Source of the DNA: Larix sibirica | Taxonomy: Eukaryota > Streptophyta > Pinopsida > Pinales > Pinaceae | Length of the DNA: 27,894 nucleotides | Direction of reading: 5' to 3' | NCBI GenBank assembly: GCA_004151065.3 | Contig: NWUY0300109915.1 | Span: forward strand, 1-27,894 | Shown: positions 17,952-26,795 of the stretch, piece after piece | How positions within the stretch are numbered: the first letter of the stretch is position 1 | Layout of the letters: each line of letters begins with the position of its first letter | Translations under genes and position numbers: made by a program | The notes under the pieces: generated by a model | Told to the model about the DNA's origin: nothing | Database searches by the model: none | What the model saw: only the letters and a program-made list of their open reading frames with translations

Positions 17952-19901
17952 ATGGCAGCTCATCAACATCTCACCTCGTCCTTTTCTCCTCTGCTACTTC
18001 CTCTTTGCACTCAACAAACGTCCTGCAACACTGCTTCTGTCCGCTGTATTGGGTCTTTTTCGTTTAGTTACTGCACAAATGGAATAAAAAAGAACTACGG
18101 AGTTTGTAGGTGTAGGTGTAGAAGTCGGAGTAGCCTTGCTTCCGACCTCCGGAATGAGAGAAGATCATTCCCCACAAAGTCCAAAATAAAAAACTCGAAT
18201 GAGACTCTTATGGAATCCCAGCATTCGGAGACAAATGGATTTGAAGAACCGAAAGAAATGCACTCCTACTCCTTCACAGTCTCATCATCCCATAAATACC
18301 AAACAAATGGGATGCTCCTGCCCCACGTCTCTCCTCTAGAAGATTCCGTCACTCCAAATAATCTGGTAGGGGATTTGGAATTGGAAGAAGCCTCTAACAA
18401 TAAACTGCTACATAAACTGTGTAAATCAGGTAGAATAGCAGAAGCTTTTAATCTTCTTGAGCAAATGGTGGAAAAACACCACATTCCCAATTCTTTAACT
18501 TGCAGATATCTCATTGCTACCCTATGCAAAGTGGGCAGAACAAATAAAGCCAGCAAAGTATTGGATTTGCTGGTGATATCTGGGTGTGTTCCTGAACTTA
18601 TAGCATATAATGTCTTGATTAATGGGTTAAGCAAAAAAGGGCAGATGGAACGTGCAATAAAGTATTTTAATGAGATGCGGGCAAATGGGTGCCCTCCTGA
18701 TGTAGTTACATATAATACAGTGTTGAGAGGTCTCTGCCATCAAGGTAAATTGGACATCGCGTTGGAGGTTCTCAATCAACAGTTACAGAATGGCTGCCTG
18801 CCTAATGTTGTTACTTATACTATATTGCTAGAAGCAACCTGTAAGGATAGTGGAGTGGATGAGGCTGTGAGACTCTTGAATGAGATGGTGAGTATGGGCT
18901 GTGTTCCTAATGTGGTTACATACAATGTTGTGATTAATGGATTCTCTAAAGAAACTAGATTGGACGAAGCAATAGCATTTCTTAATGATATGCCATCAAA
19001 GGGGTGCCAGCCAAATGTGATTAGTCACAACACTCTTTTGCAAGGTCTATGCAGTGCCAGGAGATGGGAGGATGCAGAAAAGCTTTTATCTGACATGGGC
19101 AAGAGAGGATGCTCTGCTAACGTTGTCACTTACAACATCCTCATCAATTTCCTTTGCCAAGAAGGGTACTTAATTGAGGCAATCGATGTTTTGCAGGAGA
19201 TGATGGTGAAGGGTTGTAAACCTGATTCGTTTTCCTACCACCCAATCATCAATAGGTTCTGTAAAGAGGGAAAGACGGATGATGCAATTGAGTGCCTATA
19301 TGAGATGGTTTCCAAAGGCTGTTTCCCTGACATGGTCACCTATAATACTTTGATAACAGCTCTCTGCAAGGATGGGAAGGTGGACCAAGCTGTAGATATC
19401 CTTAACTGCCTAGGAGTTCAGGGTTCTCTACCTCTACTTTCTGCTTACAATACAGTGCTTGAATGGATCTCAAAGAATAGCAGTTTAAAGAAAGCATTTG
19501 AGGTTCTAGATGCATTGGTCAGGAAAGGCCTTACTCCTGATGCTATTACTTATGCATCAATGTTAGAGGGTCTCTGCAGAGAAGGAATGGTGGACGATGC
19601 ACTGGAGCTGCTAGGTTTTATGGAAGATAAATCATATAAGCCTAATGTGGCAACTTACAATGCCTTGATTTTTGCCTCATGTAAGGCGCACATGACACAT
19701 CTGGCTATTGACGTCTTGGGTAATATGGTGGCAAAAGGGTGTAAACCCAATGAAACAACTTACATCACACTGCTTAAGGGTATTGCCTATGAAGGCAAAG
19801 TGAATCAGGCTGCGGAGCTGCTGAATGAGTTGGTTGCTAGAGGAGTTGTTACTTGTAGTTCTATCCAAGGTACAACCCAGCAAAATGTGTGGGTGGAATA
19901 G
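17952..19901 (+). CDS. P-class pentatricopeptide repeat protein, 14 PPR motifs, 649 aa
   Basis: P-class PPR proteins bind specific organellar RNAs and affect their processing, stability or translation. The start ATG at 17952 is preceded by an in-frame TAA at 17946-17948 and lies in a good plant context (AAAATGGC). Residues 1 to about 80 are Ser/Thr/Arg-rich with few acidic residues, fitting a plastid or mitochondrial transit peptide. Residues 80-145 are a hydrophilic linker. Fourteen 35-residue motifs then run without gaps from about 146 to 635, each with patterns such as VVTYNVLINGLCKxGxxxEA and GCxPN or GCxPD at the end. A short tail ends at a TAG (19899-19901). No E, DYW or SMR domain is present, so this is a pure P-type protein. 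It has no introns in the coding part. From memory it resembles the Arabidopsis At1g09900 type, not verified here. It is the only clearly intact gene in the window. Confidence 0.95.
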   Translation: MAAHQHLTSSFSPLLLPLCTQQTSCNTASVRCIGSFSFSYCTNGIKKNYGVCRCRCRSRSSLASDLRNERRSFPTKSKIKNSNETLMESQHSETNGFEEPKEMHSYSFTVSSSHKYQTNGMLLPHVSPLEDSVTPNNLVGDLELEEASNNKLLHKLCKSGRIAEAFNLLEQMVEKHHIPNSLTCRYLIATLCKVGRTNKASKVLDLLVISGCVPELIAYNVLINGLSKKGQMERAIKYFNEMRANGCPPDVVTYNTVLRGLCHQGKLDIALEVLNQQLQNGCLPNVVTYTILLEATCKDSGVDEAVRLLNEMVSMGCVPNVVTYNVVINGFSKETRLDEAIAFLNDMPSKGCQPNVISHNTLLQGLCSARRWEDAEKLLSDMGKRGCSANVVTYNILINFLCQEGYLIEAIDVLQEMMVKGCKPDSFSYHPIINRFCKEGKTDDAIECLYEMVSKGCFPDMVTYNTLITALCKDGKVDQAVDILNCLGVQGSLPLLSAYNTVLEWISKNSSLKKAFEVLDALVRKGLTPDAITYASMLEGLCREGMVDDALELLGFMEDKSYKPNVATYNALIFASCKAHMTHLAIDVLGNMVAKGCKPNETTYITLLKGIAYEGKVNQAAELLNELVARGVVTCSSIQGTTQQNVWVE

Positions 19902-21650
19902 TTGCCTTTAAGGGTCCTTCCATAGGGCATAGACACGGCCTGCTTATCTCTACAGGGTTCATAAAACAAGCTTTAAAATGCTTGTGAAACCCTAAGATGC
20001 TTTACCAGAGCTTTCAAGTTGTGTATACTTTGGCATATTTATGTTATGTGACCTGGGTTAAGATTCACAAGGGAATGCATTGTAAAGTGAACCCTGCAGA
20101 GTGGGTTTTGCTGGCATTCTTTTATTCTCAAATTAATTGCTGGAAAGCGATGACAACCAGAATTGCAGGATGAAATTTTGCTGGGCAAGCAGTTGGTAAA
20201 GAGGTGGGTTAATTTATGTTTCAAGATATGTAATGATGAACTCCATGTGCAAGGCATGAAGCTAGATTCAGATTCATTTAGAAAATTTCAAGCGAGGTTC
20301 ACAAGGAACTCATACTATTGCAATTCCAACTCATTTTAGAGAGGAAAAATGTAGTAATGCTTATCTAGCTGTCAAAAAATGCGTTACTCCTAGGAGAGTT
20401 TTAAACTATTAGAACATTTAATGTTCACAAATTTAATACTTTTTGGCATCCTCTGGCAGGAAACCCATTTTGTAAAGGTTTTGAATTGTTTTTTCCACAA
20501 AAATATTTTAGTATTTCTATAATTGTAAGTGCAAAATCTGCTTCAAGTTTGAAAGTTTTATTATTTCAAATTGAGAAGCAGGGCCTTTGAAATAAGCAAA
20601 AGTTTTTGCTTACGTAAAGAAATATAGTATGCACTTCAGGCAGAGAAAGCGTCTCATTTTATGAGGAATAATATGTATGCTTGGGAATAATTTTTTATCT
20701 GTCTTCATGCTTCTAGGATTAGGTTAGCATTGTATGTTTTTTCTTTGTAATCCTCATTTTAGATTTGTTTGAAACAATACTGTTCTGGCAGGCAGATACA
20801 TCGTTCTCATTTTTCTGCCAAACATGAAAATCACTGTAGGGAAGATTCAGTAAAACTTAGGTTTTGAATTGCAAGCCTTAGTTCCATTCAAACTTAGTAA
20901 ATCTTCACAAAGTGAGGCAACATTTGGCTGAGACATTCACTTTTGGTTGATTTAGAAAGTTATGCAGCATAAATATACTATATAACATAGAAGAAATTTA
21001 TGCTATTTTAGTGCCTTTAGAGGGAGAACATAGCAGACCTGGCAATTGCAACAAAAGGCAAGGGTCAAGTCTGATTGCATTCACAATATATATAAGTTAT
21101 TGGGATACGGAAATGGATTTGCTAGATTTTTGAAAAGTAACGATTCAGATATGGCGGAGAAATGTCAAGAACAAAAAATATAATAATACTTTTTAAATTT
21201 TTAAAAAACATATTCAGAGTTGAGAATCACAACATTAGAACTGAAATCATTAGATTTAATGCTTGACTGGGTTTCTTATTTTAACGTTTTTTATATTTGA
21301 CAAGATAGTTCACAATATCAATTGTTGTATTGGTTAGAGGGCATTTGACATTATCTCAAACATGAAAAGTTTTTATCTAAATGAAGAAAAGTTGGCAGAT
21401 TGAGGTTCCTAGAATGCCATTCACAAATGAATGATGGCACGAAGAGTGTAGGCACAGTTGCCTTTGCTTGTGCTTCTTCCAAAAAACTGGAGCAATAATC
21501 CAATAAATTAAAAACTATGTTTTTGCTAGCATACCAATGGAGAACATATAAGAGAAGAACACACTCAGGCAAGCAAGCAGTGGAACCAGTCTAAGAACAG
21601 ATCCATAACTTTACTTGAAAATATAATTGCAGGCATTTATGCAGACACTT
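19902..21650. other. 3' flank of the PPR gene, non-coding
   Basis: This probably includes the PPR 3' UTR. A GGTTCATAAAACAAGC word and an AATAAT at about 20667 are possible polyadenylation signals, but none stands out. A small inverted repeat, ACAAGC/GCTTGT, lies just after the stop, at about 19968-19987. No further coding frame is convincing on either strand. Confidence 0.45.
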
Positions 21651-21659
21651 ATGAGAAAT

Positions 21660-21935
21660 ATCAAATACCTGTAGGTCTAAGATTGTCAGTCCTAGGTGTA
21701 AAAGTCTAAGACTGTCAGTTGTATGCTCGATGCTGACTGCTCACTGCCCAGTGTAAGACTGTCAGCTGTTACTATTTAGAATTTAAGGAATAACAGCAGG
21801 TCTGTAAGTGGAGTCTTCTGAAGTGATTTCCTCTTGAATAGATAGCCCAATGCTCACTGCCGCTATGTTTCTACGCCCTGCTCTCACCCGATGCTTACTG
21901 CTCAGTCAGATGCCACGTTCTCATTAAAATGGCTC
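21660..21935 (+). repeat. Patch of short reiterated motifs
   Basis: CTAAGATTGTCAGT, CTAAGACTGTCAGT and GTAAGACTGTCAGC occur at about 21676-21775. GATGCTGACTGCTCACTGCC, AATGCTCACTGCC and GATGCTTACTGCTCA recur between 21729 and 21905. Two families of short word are interleaved in a segment with higher GC than its surroundings. This looks like a degenerate local duplication. No coding frame runs across it. Confidence 0.6.
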
Positions 21936-22062
21936 ATGTTCACGGTTCTGGCATCTTAAGTAGGGCAGGGGGTTTAGAGTTTTAACAAGTGTCAAAAACC
22001 TAATTTAAAAACAAAGATTCTAAAACTAGATTGATCCATGCATGGTGGGTCTGGTTGTCACG

Positions 22063-22195
22063 GGATCGGCCTCCTATTCACGGGATCCATTTCCAGCTAG
22101 GTAGGATCTGTTTGGTAGGCGGATCCTTCATGAATCTTGGTGGATCCAGATCTGAAATGCGGATCTGTGGATCCAGCAACAAGACCCCATGGATC
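22063..22195 (+). repeat. GGATC-rich cluster
   Basis: Eight GGATC words occur in 133 bases, five of them GGATCC or followed by CA/CT, all readable on the plus strand. A ninth GATC is in CAGATCTG at about 22148-22155. Chance would give less than one. Spacing is irregular, so this is not a simple tandem array. No RNA structure or reading frame explains it. Confidence 0.7.
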
Positions 22196-22199
22196 TGGT

Positions 22200-23254
22200 A
22201 ACATAGCAACAAATTGAATATCTCTGCCAATTGATGGGTCATCAAATATGCTTCTTGAGATTGTTACAAAATGCCCAAGACCTTTAGAGCCGTCCTATTA
22301 CGTTATTACACTGATTTGGACTATAGGGTTAACTTTGTTAAGGTATGTTATTTTGATTCAGATGTTTCAATCATATATTTCATTTGGTGTGCTTTCAATA
22401 TCTATGATAGCTATTTCAAACCATAAAATCTGCATCCATGATGCTTGCTATAGCGTGTCGGAGTCCTTAAAATGGCCAGACACACTAGCTGCCAACCTGT
22501 GTTCAGTATTATAGAAGAGATAAAATCAGATAAGTTGAATCATAGTCTATTGTAAGTCTGGCATGCTTAGCTGCTACAACGTCTAGGCTTTACAAAATGA
22601 AATTGACAGTTTTTTTGCAGCTGTTCCTTTTGCATGAGATAGCCTCTGGCTTGTTGCATGGAGATGTGTTTTCTACAGCCCGGTATGATGGAGATGTGCA
22701 ATTCCTTCCATGCTTAACATGGAGCTGACATGTGACACTTAAAAAAACATTAAAAACAAAAAAAAATTTCAATGTTGACCTTAAATACAATATTTCAATC
22801 TCTCTCTTACACAGAATATTTTGAATCTTGATATCAACTTAATGTAAAAAGACCAATATATATATATAAAATCGAAGTAAACAAATTTCTAAATAAATTT
22901 CTAAATGGTTAAAACTTTTCTATGGTTTGCTGTTCAGTATAAATAATCTTTGGGGATATTAAGTTCCTGCTGAAACCTCATACTAAACCTACGAGTCTGT
23001 GAATTGGGATAACTAGTTTCAAATTGAGAGCACAAATACCTTAGCCTTAACTAGCCTACACAGAACACAAATACCATACTGATAGGCAAAAGCAATTGTT
23101 GTATATCTTATATTTTGTTATGAGATAACATAGAATAATGTGTGTCCAGTAGATAATTGAAGAGATAAAGAGTTGAGAAATGTATACACAAGGAGCTATA
23201 GCTCAGGCAAAGCTTCTGAAATCCATGTCTGCATAGTGGGCATATAAAGCAGTG
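22200..23254. other. Non-coding stretch, nothing recognised
   Basis: Open frames at 22248-22514 (+) and 22790-22590 (-) show no family resemblance and look like chance. A (TA)n run lies at about 22857-22868. Confidence 0.4.
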
Positions 23255-23394
23255 TAGATCCATTTTAACTTTAGATCTATTATGCACTGAAAGCGATCAA
23301 ATCTCTCGAGGTCCAAAAACTTAAGGAAAATTTTTCACCTTAATGAATTTGATCCCTCTCAGTGCATGATAGATCTGGACTTAAGATGAGTCTA
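23255..23394 (+). repeat. 140-bp foldback: MITE or miRNA-precursor-like hairpin
   Basis: The left arm (23255-23302) and right arm (23347-23394) are reverse complements over 48 positions with nine differences. Read as plus-strand RNA, five of the nine are G:U wobbles, giving 44 of 48 paired positions and mismatches only at arm positions 6, 15, 37 and 40. The loop of about 44 bases holds a smaller stem, CTTAAGG/CCTTAATG. The outer ends can be read as TA dinucleotides flanking the arms. This fits a short inverted-repeat transposon with a TA target site, or a miRNA-like precursor. I do not recognise the arm sequence as a known miRNA. Confidence 0.75.
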
Positions 23395-24360
23395 TGTTGG
23401 TATGCAACTGTTGTCACAATGGAGACAATCAGGTTGCAGCCCATCCAAGTATCTAAAAATGGAATTTGATTTGTTTGTTTGTTTTGCATTAATACAGCTT
23501 GAAATAATACTGATCTCTCAGCATGATTTGAATAGAGAATTCCTACATTTTAAATTCAGATTTTTCTACAAAGATAAATGCTTTCTAATCTTCTTTTCTA
23601 CATATTGCAGTTAGCTGGTCCTTTTGTGGATTGATGCACTTAATGCATTTCTATCTTAAAGCTGGGAATATCTGCTGGCCTTATGGTGTTACTTCATTGT
23701 TGCTTTTAATTATGCTGATTATAGTCAACTAAATTTGCTTTTTATGCTACAAATTAGGATATATCATATAACACACTCTTGTAGGAATGAGTTATGATGG
23801 GAAACTTATAAGAACTTAGTTAATGGCATAGTATGAAACTTTCCTTTCATAAATTTGTTTGTTGACAAGGCTCAAGATGGGCCAAGGGAAAAAATATATC
23901 TGTTCTTGTTTGAAGTAAAATTTGGATTTTCAAGGTTTGCTGGTGTTATGTCTTCTACACTTAATATTCCTGTATTTTACTGATCTACAAATTAAGCTTG
24001 GAAATTAGCATAATCGTGAGCCATGGTTATATTTCAAAAGAGAATTGGTATTATATTCAGTTCAATAATTCAAGGACACTATTGATTTATGAAAGTCGTT
24101 TGATAGATGGTTGCCGATGCATATTTCTTTGCTTTGAAGTGAATATTCATTTGCCTCTTAGCACCACCAGGGGTGGTGGTACCATCAGGTAAAATTATAA
24201 CAGCACCCAATAGATTGCCACCAGTGGGTGTGATTACAATAATATGCAGTAGCACAACTATTTGTAATTACAACAATAGACAGAGTAGCTGTGACTACCA
24301 AGGATAGAATTTGAAACCGTGTTCAGCTAATTCTCCACTTCACCATTAAACAAGCAGCTC
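23395..24360. other. Non-coding stretch
   Basis: No convincing gene is seen. An acceptor-like CTACATATTGCAG at about 23598-23610 is followed by only a short open frame, so any exon call would be speculative. A CACCACC/GGTGGTG hairpin lies at 24162-24178. Confidence 0.35.
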
Positions 24361-24540
24361 ATGTCCTGTTGTTGTGGCAAATGTTATTATGTATTCTATT
24401 CATTGATTATCACATATGGCATTGTGGATGCAGGCCTGAATTCTAGTAGGAAAGGGTATGTCGATGGTTCTCCAGAAATTGTGCCTTCTGCTTTGCCCAT
24501 TTTCCCATCAGCCCCCAAGTTTTATGAATCCCATTTCTAA
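24361..24540 (+). other. Small open frame or exon-like patch, unrecognised
   Basis: The frame encodes 59 residues from an ATG at 24361 to a TAA at 24538-24540. The second half (GYVDGSPEIVPSALPIFPSA) has exon-like composition and follows an acceptor-like GTGGATGCAG at 24424-24433. The opposite strand (24652-24443) is also open, so the coding direction cannot be decided. I do not recognise either translation. It may be a terminal exon, a relic or chance. Confidence 0.2.
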
Positions 24541-24890
24541 TGCTGAAAAGGCTTATTTGTTCCTCTGTTGGGGTGGCAGTGGTTGATTTTGGATGGCCCT
24601 CTGCTTTTGGGCTTTGTTTTGAAATACTGTTGGTACACAGGTATATTTGCACACCCTTGCAAAATTTAATAGGTTAAGAAGAGGAGATTTAAAAAGTCCA
24701 GATTATAGGACTGTTTCAAACTCAGTTGTCGGAGGGAAGCCTGATGTGTGTTTAAGAGCATATTAACAGAATTCAGTGTAATCGGGTCTCTTCAATTCGG
24801 GTAGAAACTTGATAAGGTCGAATCTCGGGTCAACTTTGGATTCAAATCAGTGAATTCACTGTTAACCCAATTTGGATCCCATAAACATTT

Positions 24891-24908
24891 GGGTGATTAG
24901 TAATTGTT
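24891..24908 (+). repeat. Left target-site duplication of the SINE
   Basis: GGGTGATTAGTAATTGTT. It matches the copy at 25147-25164 at 17 of 18 positions. Long duplications of 7-20 bases are typical of LINE-driven insertion. Confidence 0.85.
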
Positions 24909-25080
24909 TTGTTTTTGTTTGCTAGTTTGTTTGTGACTTGTGGGACTAGCTTGTGGTCTAAGAAACCACGACCTAGGAGCATTTAAGCCGTCAAAAGCAC
25001 CAGGGGATCGCACCAGGCCTGGGCCACACCAACCCTTAGCATGGCTGGATTTAAAGTGTCTCCTCCTGACTACCTTGTGG

Positions 25081-25091
25081 GGTTCGAACTC
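25081..25091 (-). promoter_or_regulatory. RNA polymerase III B box of the SINE
   Basis: The minus strand reads GAGTTCGAACC, matching the GWTCRANNC core. TTCGAA is palindromic, so direction comes from the A box and tail rather than from this site. Confidence 0.75.
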
Positions 25092-25122
25092 GGATTGCCA
25101 TGCAGAACGAGGCCCGTCGAAA

Positions 25123-25134
25123 CCAATTGTGCTA
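25123..25134 (-). promoter_or_regulatory. RNA polymerase III A box of the SINE
   Basis: The minus strand reads TAGCACAATTGG, matching the TRGCNNARYNGG consensus at every position. It starts about 12 bases from the right end of the element, as in a tRNA. Confidence 0.8.
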
Positions 25135-25146
25135 GTGAGATTTGAC

Positions 25147-25164
25147 GGGTGATCAGTAATTGTT
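25147..25164 (+). repeat. Right target-site duplication of the SINE
   Basis: GGGTGATCAGTAATTGTT, adjoining the SINE head. The single difference (C for T) indicates limited age. Confidence 0.85.
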
Positions 25165-25336
25165 ACCTATCTGCCCTCTTTGTTTTACTTTTAAAGGACA
25201 TGTTTTTTTAATTTCAAGGCTATTTTATTAAATTATTGGTAAAAACATTGTGAATAATTTGCATGTTTGTTCTCTTATAAAATTGTATTACTATCTTTAT
25301 CTTTTTCCAAGTTGTGGTGAATCTGAATTTATGTCG

Positions 25337-25446
25337 AGTAATTATGTTCAAGGAAAGGTTCCAGTTTTAGGATGGATTTATTATAACTGTCTAGTAATTA
25401 TGAAGGAAAGGTTCCAGTATTAGAATGGATTTATTGTAACTATGGA
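25337..25446 (+). repeat. Tandem duplication, about 55 bp x 2
   Basis: Units are 25337-25392 and 25393-25446. Both read AGTAATTATG, then AAGGAAAGGTTCCAGT and GGATTTATT followed by GTAACT or ATAACT. The second unit lacks two bases after the first block. They differ at few sites, so the duplication looks relatively young. Confidence 0.85.
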
Positions 25447-25586
25447 TCTATTAAGGATTATGATGTATAACAAAAAATAAAATAGATTGGGAGTTAAGAG
25501 GGATCTATGTTAATTTTTTTAACATTATGGTGAAATTCTAGCTTTTTGTTTTTTTGACATTAGATATGGGACGACCATTAATTTAA

Positions 25587-25642
25587 TCATTTTAGTTTAA
25601 TAAAGCTACGCTAGTTTTTCATTTTAGTTTAGTAAAGCTACG
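25587..25642 (+). repeat. Direct repeat, 24 bp x 2, period 32
   Basis: TCATTTTAGTTTAATAAAGC with TACG follows at 25587-25610. The copy at 25619-25642 differs by one base. Eight bases separate the copies. Confidence 0.85.
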
Positions 25643-25774
25643 TACCTAAGATACATGATGTACATGTCTTTTCCACCTTATGCTTTAAGAGCACCCTAAT
25701 CCTCTAAATATAATAAAAAATCAAGTAGTTTGAGTACAAGAAGTGTATGAAAATCAATCATTGTTCGCTTAACG

Positions 25775-26166
25775 AATTTGGCTATAGATGATTAGTGACT
25801 ATATATTTGTCTAAGCAAGCCATTTGCTTGAATATGCTTTTGGAAAATGCAAAAAGAAAAAGTTAGGCTTTAGATGATTAGTGCCTATATATTTGTCGAA
25901 GCAAGCCATTTGCTTAATGCTTATGGAAAATGCAAAAAGAAAAAGTTACAAGCACTTCAAGGAATTTTTTTTAATGAATTGACAAGTGTTGGCAATAGTT
26001 ATATGTGAGTGCACATAATTAATTTGGCTTTGGATGATTAGTTGTTGAAGCAAGCCAATTGCTTGATGCTATATGGAAAATGCAAAAGAAAAAGTTACAA
26101 GCACTTCAAGGGACATTCTTTTTTAAATGAATAACTAAGTACTAGTAATAGTTATATGTGAGCACA
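25775..26166 (+). repeat. Three-unit tandem array, about 90-155 bp per unit
   Basis: Unit A is 25775-25865, unit B about 25866-26020 and unit C about 26021-26166. Shared blocks are GATGATTAGT, GAAGCAAGCCA with TTGCTT, TGGAAAATGCAAAA and GAAAAAGTTA. Units B and C further share CAAGCACTTCAAGG and AATAGTTATATGTGAG. Unit A lacks this second half. The array ends next to the probable end of the LTR. Confidence 0.85.
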
Positions 26167-26168
26167 TT

Positions 26169-26226
26169 GGTATGGTGTGATCATGACATATGACATGATG
26201 TGTGTCACATATCCAGTGACCATACC
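26169..26226. repeat. Imperfect inverted repeat near the LTR end
   Basis: GGTATGGT at 26169-26176 is the reverse complement of ACCATACC at 26219-26226. A second inner pair, ATCATG/CATGAT, lies at 26180-26199. The structure sits where the far end of the 3' LTR is expected and may be part of it. Confidence 0.5.
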
Positions 26227-26482
26227 ATGCCTTTGGGGCAATGGGGTACTCCAACAACTTATCAAATTTCCCTTTGATACCCAAATTTTCTTTTTCATAA
26301 ATTAATTATCAAATTTACAACAAAATTAAGTATATGGTTGTGCAAAATTAAACATATGCACATACTAAAACAAACATGAATTCCAACACGAATGTATTCA
26401 TACAATGCCATGAAATACATGTAATTAGATACTCGTATAAAAATAATTAAACAATATGCATAACATAAATAAATACATGGCA

Positions 26483-26489
26483 TTTTATA
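26483..26489 (-). promoter_or_regulatory. TATA box inside the LTR
   Basis: The minus strand reads GTGTATAAAATGCC, about 810 bases into the LTR. This position fits a U3/R boundary just downstream. No poly(A) signal could be assigned with confidence. Confidence 0.5.
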
Positions 26490-26739
26490 CACAGTTGGAA
26501 ACTTATCTTAAAATATCCTTTAATTGATTGTAGATTAAGGACGTTCCTCCCAACCGTATGCACTTTGTTATGCTAGTTCTCTCTATAATAGAGGCCACGC
26601 TCTAGTTGGGGCTATCAATTCACAAGAAGGTAAATTCATGTTGATGTCTCAACAAACCCTCAGGTCTCAAACCCTCTCCACATCTATCCCAATTCGCTAG
26701 CACTCTTTCCCCATTAACATGCACAAACCAAGGAATGGG

Positions 26740-26795
26740 GTTCCCTTCTTTGATTTAACAATCCCTCGAGTTCCCTTCTTTGAGTTAACAGTCCC
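26740..26795 (+). repeat. Direct repeat inside the LTR, 26 bp x 2
   Basis: GTTCCCTTCTTTGATTTAAC followed by AATCCC (26740-26765) recurs at 26770-26795 with two differences, separated by TCGA. U3 regions often carry such duplicated promoter segments. Confidence 0.8.

Larger units (their letters stand above)
24909..25146 (-). mobile_element. tRNA-derived SINE, minus strand, with 18-bp target-site duplications
   Basis: The element is 238 bases long and is flanked by GGGTGATTAGTAATTGTT (24891-24908) and GGGTGATCAGTAATTGTT (25147-25164), which differ at one base. Read on the minus strand, the head has a perfect A box, TAGCACAATTGG (25134-25123). It is followed after 31 bases by a B box, GAGTTCGAACC (25091-25081), the spacing expected of a tRNA-like RNA polymerase III promoter. 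The tail at 24909-24938 is A-rich with AAAC units on the minus strand. SINEs depend on LINE machinery, and LINE copies are present nearby. Confidence 0.85.

Noticed and set aside
17800-18087. 95-codon plus frame overlapping the start of the PPR gene
   Set aside because: It crosses the predicted leader intron and runs in another frame than the PPR motifs. It would compete with the clear PPR start.
18266-18634. 122-codon minus-strand frame
   Set aside because: It lies inside the PPR coding sequence in antisense. The PPR repeat pattern on the plus strand explains the openness.
22248-22514. 88-codon plus frame with hydrophobic stretches
   Set aside because: No family resemblance and no splice or promoter context. 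Hydrophobic content is common in random AT-rich frames.
22857-22868. TATA box in a (TA)n run
   Set aside because: A simple dinucleotide run with no gene downstream.
25081-25091. tRNA gene suggested by a GGTTCGAACTC word on the plus strand
   Set aside because: No cloverleaf can be formed on the plus strand. The minus-strand A box, tail and target duplications show a SINE.
24940-25152. 70-codon plus frame
   Set aside because: It falls entirely within the SINE, which explains its higher GC content and openness.
26295-26492. 65-codon minus frame in the LTR
   Set aside because: It lies downstream of the LTR TATA box, has repetitive Tyr/Ile/Cys content from AT-rich DNA, and LTRs do not usually encode proteins.
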